Part shown: positions 7,114 to 14,063 of the stretch, in pieces | Layout of the letters: every line of letters begins with the position of its first letter | Numbering within the stretch: the stretch's first letter is position 1 | Source of the DNA: an uncultured Clostridia bacterium | GTDB lineage: Bacteria > Bacillota > Clostridia > RGIG6154 | Direction: 5' to 3' | DNA: 20,229 nucleotides | Assembly (NCBI GenBank): GCA_934446135.1 | Contig: CAKSDT010000022.1 | Location: forward strand, 1 to 20,229 | Translations under genes and position numbers: made by a program | Notes under the pieces: generated by a model | What the model was told of the DNA's origin: nothing | Database searches by the model: none | The model's input: only the letters and a program-made list of their open reading frames with translations

Positions 7114-8985
7114 ATGGCTAAAAAGCAATTCAAATCAGAGTCCAAGCGTCTTTTGGATATGATGATTAATTCAATTTACACAAACAGGGAGATTTTTTTG
7201 CGTGAACTTTTATCAAATGCGTCTGATGCAATAGACAAACTTTATTATCTTTCGCTTTCGGACGAAAACATTACATTTAACAAAGATGATTTTTACATCA
7301 AAATTGATATCGACAAGGAAAAGAGGACTCTCACAGTCACCGATACAGGTATCGGTATGACTAAGGAAGAACTCGAAAACAATTTGGGAACTATTGCAAA
7401 AAGCGGTTCGCTTGCATTTAAGAATGAAAACGAACCTAAAGAAAATGTTGATATTATAGGTCAGTTCGGTGTAGGTTTTTATTCTGCGTTTATGGTTGCC
7501 GAAAAAATCACGGTTGACAGCAAGGCTTACGGCAGCAGCGAAAGTTTTGTATGGGAATCTGAAGGTTCAAGCGGCTACACGGTAAATCCCTCGGACAAAA
7601 AAGAAACAGGTTCTGTTATTACGCTTTACATAAGAAAGAATACCGATGAAGAAAATTATGATGAATTTCTTGAGGAGTACAGAATTAAAGGAATAGTTAA
7701 GAAATATTCCGATTATATAAAATATCCTATTAAGATGGATTTGACTAAAACAGTTCCGGATGAAAATGATAAAGAAAAAACAAAAACCGTTAAAGAAGAA
7801 ACTGTTTTAAACAGTATGGTTCCATTGTGGAGAAAAAATAAGTCGGAAATTTCAAAAGAGGAATATGATAATTTCTATATGGACAAATTTCACGACTTTG
7901 AGGCACCTGCAAGGGTAATTCACACGAGTGCAGACGGTGTTTGTTCCTATGTTGCTCTTATGTTTGTCCCAAAAAAAGCACCGTATGATTATTATACAAA
8001 AGACTATGAAAAAGGTCTTGCACTTTATTCAAACGGCGTTATGATAATGGAAAAATGCAAAGAATTGCTCCCCGACTGTTTCAGTTTCGTAAAGGGACTT
8101 GTAGACTCTGCCGATTTATCCCTTAATATATCAAGAGAAATGCTCCAGCAAGACAGGCAGCTTAAAGTAATTGCATCAAGAATTGAAAACAAAATCAAAT
8201 CGGAACTTTTGACATTCCAGAAGAATGACAGAGAGGGTTATGAAGAATTTTACAAGAGTTTCGCAAAGCAGTTAAAGTATGGCGTTTATGCAGATTTCGG
8301 CAAAGATAAGGAAAACTTAAAGGACCTTATTATGTTTGAATCATCCTTTGAGGACAAACTTTCAACTCTCGGCGAATATGTTTCAAGAATGAAGGAAGAC
8401 CAGAAATATATTTATTATGCCTGCGGAGAAAATACCGCAAAAATCAAAAAACTTCCTCAGACTGAGAAAGTTACAGACAAAGGTTATGAAGTTTTGTATC
8501 TCACAGATGAGATTGATGAGTTCTCGATAAAGATGCTTATGAACTATGATTCAAAAGAATTTAAGTCTGTGGCATCGTCAGACCTCGGTTTCGAGGAAGA
8601 TAAGGAAAAAGACTCTAAAGTCCTGGAAGAAAACAAGGAACTTTTTGACTTTATAAAAGAGTCACTTTCAGATAAAGTTTCGGAAGTTAAGGCTTCAACT
8701 TCCCTTAAGAACCATCCGGTTTGCATTACAAATAAAGGCGAACTCTCAATCGAAATGGAAAAAGTCCTTAATGCTCTTCCAAACGATAACAAAGTCAAGG
8801 CAGAAAGAGTTCTTGAAATTAATACAAATCATAAAGCGTTCGAAACAATGAAAAAACTTTATGAAGACGATAAGGAAAAACTGAAAAAGTATGTTGCCGT
8901 TATGTATGACAGTGCACTTTTAATTGAAGGTCTTTCGGTTTCGGACCCGGTAGAATTTTCAAACTTAATAACCGAACTTATGTAA
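7114..8985 (+). CDS. htpG: molecular chaperone HtpG (bacterial Hsp90)
   Basis: HtpG is the cytoplasmic homodimeric Hsp90 chaperone that remodels client proteins with ATP. The 623-residue protein begins with the GHKL ATPase domain: RELLSNASDAIDKL near residue 30, DTGIGMTKEEL near 80 and GQFGVGFYSAFMV near 120. The middle domain includes SLNISREMLQQ with its conserved arginine. The C-terminal dimerisation domain lacks the eukaryotic MEEVD tail, as expected. The ATG at 7114 is preferred over 7105 because AAAGGA at 7098-7103 is about 10 bases from the former and 1 base from the latter. The gene is a single transcription unit under a CIRCE-controlled promoter with its own terminator. Confidence 0.97.
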   Translation: MAKKQFKSESKRLLDMMINSIYTNREIFLRELLSNASDAIDKLYYLSLSDENITFNKDDFYIKIDIDKEKRTLTVTDTGIGMTKEELENNLGTIAKSGSLAFKNENEPKENVDIIGQFGVGFYSAFMVAEKITVDSKAYGSSESFVWESEGSSGYTVNPSDKKETGSVITLYIRKNTDEENYDEFLEEYRIKGIVKKYSDYIKYPIKMDLTKTVPDENDKEKTKTVKEETVLNSMVPLWRKNKSEISKEEYDNFYMDKFHDFEAPARVIHTSADGVCSYVALMFVPKKAPYDYYTKDYEKGLALYSNGVMIMEKCKELLPDCFSFVKGLVDSADLSLNISREMLQQDRQLKVIASRIENKIKSELLTFQKNDREGYEEFYKSFAKQLKYGVYADFGKDKENLKDLIMFESSFEDKLSTLGEYVSRMKEDQKYIYYACGENTAKIKKLPQTEKVTDKGYEVLYLTDEIDEFSIKMLMNYDSKEFKSVASSDLGFEEDKEKDSKVLEENKELFDFIKESLSDKVSEVKASTSLKNHPVCITNKGELSIEMEKVLNALPNDNKVKAERVLEINTNHKAFETMKKLYEDDKEKLKKYVAVMYDSALLIEGLSVSDPVEFSNLITELM

Positions 8986-8990
8986 TATTG

Positions 8991-9022
8991 AAGGGAGCGG
9001 TTTTCCCGCTCCCTTTATTTTT
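8991..9022 (+). terminator. intrinsic terminator of htpG
   Basis: AAGGGAGCGG (8991-9000) and CCGCTCCCTT (9006-9015) form a perfect 10-bp stem with a 5-nt loop, followed by a T-rich run. On the minus strand the stem follows the pnuC stop but has no good T-run, so it is mainly an htpG terminator. Confidence 0.9.
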
Positions 9023-9716
9023 TCATTATACTTCTTATTTGCTTTTTTTCCCGCACTTTCCAACGTCTAAATCCGTAAATATCATTTACAAGAAACATAA
9101 CGAAGCATATTATCATCGGAAAATATGATAAATCCTCCATAGATGCAAGAACCCACAAAATTATAAGAACTATATCATTTGCTGCATAACATACTGCATA
9201 ATAAGGGCTTCTGAAAAAACCGAGATAACACGCCGAAAAACTTGTCGCTATAGAAATTGTCGAAACTGCAAGATTAGGAGTGTCAAAGTATTTTAGTATG
9301 AAATAAAAAATGAAAGTTATACCTGCGGTTAAAACCCATAAAAGCACTCTTTCAAGACGGGAAAGAATATGTATTTTCACCTCGGCACCGTTTTCTTCCG
9401 ACGGGTGTTTAAGCCATGAAACAACAGATATAATACCGAGCGGCATCGTCATTCCGAGATAAGTTATCATTTCCCCGTAGTAACGGAACTCATAAGAAGT
9501 TATTGCATACAAAATGCTGAATATAACCGAAAGAATTTCTCCCCATACATTCCCCTTTGCAACAAAAATTAACGCAGTAACCCCTACGGATGTTCCCAAA
9601 AGCGTAAAAATGTCATACTTACCTGTTATAAGATTTGAAATTATAACCACTGTAAACGAAATAATCCATAAGGCATATTCCTTTTTTGTAAGTGTTTTAA
9701 ACGGATTTTTGAGCAT
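9015..9716 (-). CDS. pnuC: PnuC-family nicotinamide riboside/NMN transporter
   Basis: PnuC proteins are facilitators that bring in an NAD precursor, usually nicotinamide riboside, whose retention depends on phosphorylation inside the cell. The 233-residue protein has about seven or eight hydrophobic segments. It shows family-like WGEILSVIFSILYAITSYEF near residue 60 and, near the end, AANDIVLIILWV followed by FLVNDIYGFRRW with the conserved W/N/Y pattern. The start ATG at 9716 has AAAGGA about 10 bases upstream. The stop lies at the foot of the htpG terminator stem. Relatives of the family carry riboflavin or thiamine (PnuX, PnuT), and substrate cannot be settled from sequence alone. No FMN or TPP riboswitch is seen upstream, which favours the NAD-precursor role. 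Confidence 0.85.
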   Translation of the reverse strand: MLKNPFKTLTKKEYALWIISFTVVIISNLITGKYDIFTLLGTSVGVTALIFVAKGNVWGEILSVIFSILYAITSYEFRYYGEMITYLGMTMPLGIISVVSWLKHPSEENGAEVKIHILSRLERVLLWVLTAGITFIFYFILKYFDTPNLAVSTISIATSFSACYLGFFRSPYYAVCYAANDIVLIILWVLASMEDLSYFPMIICFVMFLVNDIYGFRRWKVREKKQIRSIMKK

Positions 9717-9826
9717 ATTAAAAAATTCCTTTCAAAAAAAATAACACTCAGCGTATATCTTTTAAAGCCTAATGATATACGAGAATGCCAAAGCATTGTT
9801 ACCCGGCGGCAACATATTTTTGATTT
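9717..9826 (-). promoter_or_regulatory. structured 5' leader of pnuC, candidate cis-regulatory RNA
   Basis: Downstream of the pnuC promoter the predicted leader of about 110 nt can form three successive hairpins (minus strand): GTTGCC/GGTAAC with a GCCG loop (9813-9798), AATGC/GCATT (9797-9784) and CGTATATC/GATATACG with a 14-nt loop (9781-9752). A run of eight T and the pnuC Shine-Dalgarno sequence follow. TAACA (9801-9797) could also pair with TGTTA (9746-9742), closing a multibranch around the last two hairpins. I cannot match it to a known riboswitch by eye. It might instead be a dispersed repeat or encode a short leader peptide (9815-9762). Confidence 0.45.
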
Positions 9827-9832
9827 CCACCG

Positions 9833-9861
9833 ATTATAACACATTTTAGGTACAAAGTCAA
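9833..9861 (-). promoter_or_regulatory. sigma-A type promoter for pnuC
   Basis: On the minus strand TTGACT (9861-9856) and TATAAT (9838-9833) are separated by exactly 17 nt. It lies between the upstream inverted-repeat element and the structured leader, so pnuC is probably transcribed independently of the purine block upstream. Confidence 0.75.
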
Positions 9862-9900
9862 GTTATCCTCACCATTTTTCTAAATCAGCGTTTACCTAAA

Positions 9901-10036
9901 GTTTAATGGCATTGTTTGCCTAAAATTTAATAAGTCTTATATCAAAAAACACCGCTTAATTTAAGCGGTTTTTTTCCATACAGTTTATTTTACAATTAAA
10001 CCTTGCCATTAAACGGTCTAGGCAACATTTACCATT
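9901..10036 (-). repeat. intergenic inverted-repeat element, copy 2
   Basis: The copy is bounded by GTTTAATGGCA (9901-9911) and its exact reverse complement TGCCATTAAAC (10004-10014). On the outer side it continues with GGTC, a 3-nt gap and GCAACATTTACCATT (10022-10036). ACAGTT lies inside at 9980-9985, and the core is the terminator-like hairpin at 9944-9976. The same blocks in the same order occur in copy 1 (10142-10254). I do not recognise the family. The architecture resembles a MITE or a terminator-carrying dispersed repeat, and no transposase is near. Confidence 0.7.
9944..9976. terminator. bidirectional terminator-like hairpin in repeat copy 2
   Basis: ACCGCTTAA (9951-9959) and TTAAGCGGT (9961-9969) form a 9-bp stem around a single base; in RNA the inner pairs would open to give a larger loop. 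A-runs lie on the left and T-runs on the right, so each strand reads stem plus T-run. It would stop read-through from the purine block before pnuC. Confidence 0.75.
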
Positions 10037-10075
10037 CAAGAATGAGGAAATTTGGTTCTGACTGTTCAAATCGAG

Positions 10076-10127
10076 CCAAAGCCTTGGCTTTGGGTTACCG
10101 GAAGGCGTATATGTATACGCCGACGGT
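10076..10127. repeat. two adjacent perfect palindromes between the repeat copies
   Basis: CCAAAGCC-TT-GGCTTTGG (10076-10093) and GGCGTATA-TG-TATACGCC (10104-10121) are both perfect 8-bp inverted repeats with 2-nt centres. The second is enclosed by ACCG (10097-10100) and CGGT (10124-10127). They occupy the spacer separating the two inverted-repeat elements. The spacer as a whole (10015-10141) is itself flanked by TGCCATTAAAC and GTTTAATGGCA. Confidence 0.75.
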
Positions 10128-10141
10128 GAAGTTTGTTTAAA

Positions 10142-10254
10142 GTTTAATGGCATAAATTAAGAGAACTCCGCTTGATTTCAAGCGGAGTTCTACTCACAGT
10201 TAATTCTTTAAGTTAAATTCTGCCATTAAACGGTCAGGAGCAACATTTACCATT
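10142..10254 (-). repeat. intergenic inverted-repeat element, copy 1
   Basis: The copy is bounded by GTTTAATGGCA (10142-10152) and TGCCATTAAAC (10221-10231), followed by GGTC, a 4-nt gap and GCAACATTTACCATT (10240-10254). ACAGTT lies inside at 10196-10201. Its core is a 14-bp hairpin, AGAACTCCGCTTGA (10162-10175) with TCAAGCGGAGTTCT (10178-10191). It begins only a few bases after the stop codon of the upstream permease gene, so it forms the 3' end of that transcript. Its order of blocks matches copy 2, while the bases between the blocks have diverged. Confidence 0.7.
10162..10191 (-). terminator. 14-bp hairpin after the nucleoside permease gene
   Basis: A perfect 14-bp inverted repeat with a 2-nt centre. 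On the minus strand it is followed by CTTAATTT, only moderately T-rich. It probably ends or protects the 3' end of the purine-block mRNA; the second hairpin at 9944-9976 has the better T-run. Confidence 0.6.
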
Positions 10255-10259
10255 CTTAG

Positions 10260-11234
10260 TTATCTTTCCTCACGGAAATATGCTAACCCCAACGACGCCG
10301 GAGGCTGATTTTCCCTTCTGTTTCTTATGCTTGTGAGTATGAGAACAAAAATAGTAACCACATAAGGAAGCATATTAAATATTGCAACAGCACTTCTGCT
10401 GAGTCCCGAAATATATGAATATGCTATGTAAAGTCCGCCGAACAGGAAAGAACCCAAAATTCCGATATTTGGTTTCCAAAGTGCAAATATAACAAGTGCT
10501 ATTGCAAGCCATCCTCTGTCACCGAAACCGCCGTTTGTCCATGAGCCGCCTGTATAGTCGATGATAAAGTAAAGACCGCCGAGTCCCGCTATTGCACCGC
10601 CTATAACAGTTGCCAGATACTTATATTTGGTAACATTTATACCTGCGGCATCTGCAGTTGCGGGGTTTTCGCCCACCGCACGAAGATGAAGACCCGCTCT
10701 TGTCTTTTTTAAGAATATTGCAGCGAGTATTGCAATAATTACCGCAATATATGCCAAAAATCCGTAAGACAGGAATATTTCGCCGAACCAACCCAGATTT
10801 TTTGCAAACGGGAGTGAAGTTTTAAAATAATCGGCAGTTGTTTTAACCGAGAGATTTCCCCCGTTTGAAAAGATTTTTGTAAGCGAACCTCCGAAAAAGT
10901 CACCGAAGCCAACGCCGAAAGTGGTAAGTGCAAGACCTGTAACATTCTGATTTGCACGGAGTGTTATTGTTAAGAAAGCATAAATAAATGCAGCAAGTGC
11001 AGAACCTACAAGCGATGCCAAAAGCGGAATTAAAATACAAAGTGCCGGATTTGGAGTTTCTGCCGCCTTTTCATAAAGATACGCACCGATTACTCCGCAG
11101 CTTCCGCCCATATACATAATACCCGGAATACCGAGATTAAGATTACCCGATTTTTCAGTAATAATTTCGCCGGTTGAACCGAACAAAAGAGGTATACCCT
11201 GTTCAATTGCTTTTTTTATAATAGTTGCAAACAT
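10260..11234 (-). CDS. nupQ: nucleoside ABC transporter permease (NupQ/YufQ type)
   Basis: This is a membrane subunit of a BMP-type ABC importer, the second of two permeases that form the heterodimeric channel. The 324-residue protein belongs to the branched-chain amino acid/ribose-type permease family and has about eight to ten hydrophobic segments. It shows LLFGSTGEIITEKSGNLNLGIPGIMYMGG near the N-terminus, RANQNVTGLALTTFGVGF near residue 93 and LRAVGENPATADAAGINV near 180, the coupling-loop region. The start ATG at 11234 gives the conserved N-terminus, although AAAGGA is about 13 bases upstream, longer than usual. It lies 42 bases after the first permease gene and is the last gene of the block. 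Confidence 0.9.
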   Translation of the reverse strand: MFATIIKKAIEQGIPLLFGSTGEIITEKSGNLNLGIPGIMYMGGSCGVIGAYLYEKAAETPNPALCILIPLLASLVGSALAAFIYAFLTITLRANQNVTGLALTTFGVGFGDFFGGSLTKIFSNGGNLSVKTTADYFKTSLPFAKNLGWFGEIFLSYGFLAYIAVIIAILAAIFLKKTRAGLHLRAVGENPATADAAGINVTKYKYLATVIGGAIAGLGGLYFIIDYTGGSWTNGGFGDRGWLAIALVIFALWKPNIGILGSFLFGGLYIAYSYISGLSRSAVAIFNMLPYVVTIFVLILTSIRNRRENQPPASLGLAYFREER

Positions 11235-11276
11235 ATTATTTACCGAATCCTTTCCGCCCGAATTGCGGGCAATTTA

Positions 11277-12392
11277 TTATTGTTCCTGTTTGTGATGTTT
11301 TCTGAAACTTACTTTATACTGAACAAAAAATTCACATCCTATAATAAAGAAAAGAATTATACCGGTCAAAATATCCGATACACTTTCGTTTAACTGGAAA
11401 GCCGTTGCAATTTCGCCTGCTCCACGCTCCAAAAATACAATAAGAAAAGATGCCATCGTCATAACGATAGGATTGAATTTAGCAAGCCAGGAAACCATAA
11501 TAGCCGTAAAACCCATACCGCCAACAGTGTTTGTTGTGATTGAGTGGTCAGTTCCCGAAACCAGCAAAAATCCTGCAAGTCCGCAAACTGCTCCCGAAAG
11601 AGCCATTGTTCTTAAAATTACTTTTTTAACATTTATACCAATGTATCTTGCAGTGTTCTGACTTTCGCCGACAACCGAAATTTCATAGCCGTGCTTGCTG
11701 TACTTAAGATAAATATACATCGCAACCGTAACAAGTGCAACCATTATTATATTTAAAAGATATTTCTGACCAAAAAGTTCAGGAAGCCATCCGCCGTGAG
11801 TTGAACTGTTTATAACGCCTACTGAATTTGAGTCTTTAGGGTTTTCCCAAAAAACTATACAAAATGAAACAAGTTGCATTGCAACATAGTTCATCATAAG
11901 AGTGAAAAGTGTTTCATTTGTGTTCCATTTTGCCTTGAAAAATGCCGGAATGATTGCCCAAACCATACCTGCAATAACGCAAACAACAAGCATAACAGGA
12001 ATAAGTACCGCTGCCGGAAGTTTGTCGCCGAAATAAATCATACAAGCGGCAGACGCCAAACAGCCTATAAGAGTCTGTCCCTCAGCACCTATGTTCCAGA
12101 ATTTCATTTTAAATGCCGGTGTTACAGCAAGTGAAATACAAAGAAGTATCGCAAGTTTCTGAAATGTGTTCCATATTTTTCTCGAGGAACCGAATGTTCC
12201 CTTTATCATTTCAACATAAACCTTTATAGGGTCATAACCCGTCAAAAGTACTATAACAAACGCTGAAACTATAAGAGCAAGAAGTATTGCAACCGCTCTT
12301 ATGATAAATGATTTGTACCAAATCATTTCCCCTCTTTTAGAAACCTGTATCAGAGGTTCTTTTACTGCGTGATTTTCTTTGGTATTACTCAT
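11277..12392 (-). CDS. nupP: nucleoside ABC transporter permease (NupP/YufP type)
   Basis: This is the first membrane subunit of the BMP-type importer. The 371-residue protein has a cytoplasmic N-terminus of about 28 residues and then roughly ten hydrophobic segments. KMKFWNIGAEGQTLIGCLAS near residue 95 and VVGESQNTARYIGINVKKV near 240 are characteristic of this permease branch; the latter is the probable ATPase-coupling loop. The start ATG at 12392 overlaps the end of the ATPase gene by 8 bases, and its Shine-Dalgarno sequence GAGGAGGT is inside that gene. This tight coupling fits balanced production of transporter subunits. Confidence 0.9.
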   Translation of the reverse strand: MSNTKENHAVKEPLIQVSKRGEMIWYKSFIIRAVAILLALIVSAFVIVLLTGYDPIKVYVEMIKGTFGSSRKIWNTFQKLAILLCISLAVTPAFKMKFWNIGAEGQTLIGCLASAACMIYFGDKLPAAVLIPVMLVVCVIAGMVWAIIPAFFKAKWNTNETLFTLMMNYVAMQLVSFCIVFWENPKDSNSVGVINSSTHGGWLPELFGQKYLLNIIMVALVTVAMYIYLKYSKHGYEISVVGESQNTARYIGINVKKVILRTMALSGAVCGLAGFLLVSGTDHSITTNTVGGMGFTAIMVSWLAKFNPIVMTMASFLIVFLERGAGEIATAFQLNESVSDILTGIILFFIIGCEFFVQYKVSFRKHHKQEQ

Positions 12393-13926
12393 CGTCCGTT
12401 ACCTCCTCGCCTGTTTTAGTCATAAGAAGTCCGATTTCTTCTTTTGTTGCCGTTCTTGCATCAACAATACCGCTTATTTTGCCGCCGCAAAGGACCATAA
12501 TACGGTCGCAAAGTCCAAGCAAAACATCAAGGTCTTCACCCACTAAAATAACTGCTACACCTTTTTCCTTCTGCTCGTTAAGAAGGTTATATATAGTATA
12601 GGAAGAATTTATGTCAAGACCTCTTACGGGGTATGCTGCCATTAAAAGTTTGGGAGATGCGGCAATTTCCCTTCCTACCAAAACTTTCTGAACATTTCCG
12701 CCCGAAAGTCTTCTTACCGGTGTATTTGCACCCGGAGTTACCACTTCAAGTCTTTCAATAATCTCTTCTGCCAAATCTTTTGGTGCTTTTCTCTGCAAAA
12801 ATACTGATTTTCCTTTTCTGTAACTTCTGAGCATCATATTATCAACAATATCCATATTTCCTACAAGACCCATACCCAGCCTGTCTTCGGGAACAAATGA
12901 AAGTCTGACGCCGAGTTCTTTAATCTGCATCGGAGTCTTGTCCTTCAAATCTTCTATTTGATCCGTTTTCGGGTTTTTATAAAGAATTTTGCCATCTGTA
13001 ATTTTCTGAAGTCCTGCAATAGATTCCAAAAGTTCTCTCTGACCGCTTCCGGCAATTCCTGCAATACCCAAAATCTCGCCTGACCTTGCAGTAAACGAAA
13101 TATTATTTAAAAGTGTTACTCCCTCTCTGTTAACACAGGAAATATCCTCAACAACAAGCCTGTCAGTTACATCTTTAGGTTCACTTCTGTCAATATTTAA
13201 AACTATTTTCTTGCCGACCATCATTTCAGTAAGAGCCATTTCGTTTGTTTCGGAAGTTTTAACCGTTCCGGCATATTCGCCTTTTCTTAAAACGGAAACT
13301 CTGTCCGAAAGCAACATAACTTCATTTAACTTATGGGTTATAATAACTATTGCTTTTCCGTCGTCCCTCATTCTGCGGAGAACTTTAAAGAGTTTTCTTG
13401 TTTCCTGAGGAGTTAAAACGGCTGTAGGCTCGTCCAAAATAAGAATATCGGCACCTCTGTATAAAACCTTTATAATTTCAACAGTCTGTTTTTCGGAAAC
13501 CGACATCTCATAGACTTTTTTGTAAGGGTCAATTTCAAAGCCATACTGTTCGCTGATTTTTCTTACTTTTTCTGCAGCGGCTTTAATGTTAAATTCGCCC
13601 TTATCTTCAAGTCCCAAAATTATATTTTCCGCAGCGGTAAAAACATCAACAAGTTTAAAATGCTGATGAATCATACCGATTTTATATGTAAACGCGTCTT
13701 TCGGAGAACGGATTACAACCTCCTCGCCGTTTATGAATATCTGACCTTCATCAGGAAAATATATTCCGGCAATCATATTCATAAGGGTTGTTTTTCCGCT
13801 TCCGTTTTCGCCCAAAACCGAAAGAATTTCGCCTTTGTAAACTGTAAGACATACATCTTTGTTTGCAACTACTTTTCCGAAAGTTTTTGTTATATTCTTA
13901 AGTTCTATAGCAGGTACTGCACTCAA
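12385..13926 (-). CDS. nupO: nucleoside ABC transporter ATPase, two nucleotide-binding domains (NupO type)
   Basis: This cytoplasmic energy-coupling subunit has two fused ABC domains in 513 residues, the usual size for RbsA/NupO-type proteins. Domain 1 has Walker A GENGSGKT at 39-46, a signature reading MSVSEKQ near 141 and Walker B ILILDEPTA at 161-169, so it should hydrolyse ATP. Domain 2 has the modified Walker A GIAGSGQRE at 290-298, an intact LSGGNVQK at 407-414 and a Walker B region AAYPVRGLD that lacks the catalytic glutamate. Such asymmetry is common in this family. The start is TTG at 13926, with AGGAGG 8 bases upstream. It follows the lipoprotein gene after about 140 bases holding a strong hairpin. 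Confidence 0.93.
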   Translation of the reverse strand: MSAVPAIELKNITKTFGKVVANKDVCLTVYKGEILSVLGENGSGKTTLMNMIAGIYFPDEGQIFINGEEVVIRSPKDAFTYKIGMIHQHFKLVDVFTAAENIILGLEDKGEFNIKAAAEKVRKISEQYGFEIDPYKKVYEMSVSEKQTVEIIKVLYRGADILILDEPTAVLTPQETRKLFKVLRRMRDDGKAIVIITHKLNEVMLLSDRVSVLRKGEYAGTVKTSETNEMALTEMMVGKKIVLNIDRSEPKDVTDRLVVEDISCVNREGVTLLNNISFTARSGEILGIAGIAGSGQRELLESIAGLQKITDGKILYKNPKTDQIEDLKDKTPMQIKELGVRLSFVPEDRLGMGLVGNMDIVDNMMLRSYRKGKSVFLQRKAPKDLAEEIIERLEVVTPGANTPVRRLSGGNVQKVLVGREIAASPKLLMAAYPVRGLDINSSYTIYNLLNEQKEKGVAVILVGEDLDVLLGLCDRIMVLCGGKISGIVDARTATKEEIGLLMTKTGEEVTDDE

Positions 13927-14017
13927 AATATTTACCTCCTTTAATATTTCTCATTTTCAGGAAAGTCATTTTTAGTGATTTTCCTCAAAATAAAAACCAT
14001 GTTTATAAAACAACTTT

Positions 14018-14041
14018 AAGCGGGGCTTTTTTGCCCCGCTT
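14018..14041 (-). other. strong intercistronic hairpin between binding protein and ATPase genes
   Basis: AAGCGGGGC (14018-14026) and GCCCCGCTT (14033-14041) form a perfect 9-bp GC-rich stem around six A in the minus-strand RNA. What follows is AAAGTTGTTTT, not a clean T-run. It is more likely a leaky terminator or an mRNA-stabilising structure that raises the binding protein above the other subunits than a full stop. Confidence 0.65.
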
Positions 14042-14063
14042 ATAAAGTTTAATTCAAATTCAA

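Noticed and set aside
9641..9844. 67-codon minus-strand frame overlapping the start of pnuC
   Set aside because: It begins within the -10 region of the pnuC promoter and overlaps pnuC in another frame; no family features.
9956..10153. 65-codon minus-strand open frame crossing the repeat region
   Set aside because: It starts inside the inverted repeat of copy 1 without a ribosome binding site, runs through two palindromes and ends inside a terminator stem. Treated as a by-product of the repeat, not as a gene.
9901..10254. CRISPR array or IS200/IS605-type insertion sequence
   Set aside because: There are only two diverged units with unequal internal parts, no regular spacers, no transposase or TnpB-like frame, and the ends are inverted repeats, unlike IS200/IS605 ends.
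10207..10257. 17-codon frame right after the last permease gene (MVNVAPDRLMAEF...)
   Set aside because: GAGGAAAGA lies upstream, but copy 2 has a stop in the equivalent frame and the codons coincide with the conserved repeat blocks, so coding is not supported.
11235..11276. GCCCG/CGGGC repeat between the two permease genes as a terminator
   Set aside because: The stem is only 5 bp and is followed by the ribosome binding site instead of a T-run.
13960..13984. Second possible terminator between the lipoprotein and ATPase genes
   Set aside because: The imperfect stem is AT-rich and lacks a following T-run; mentioned only as a weak repeat.
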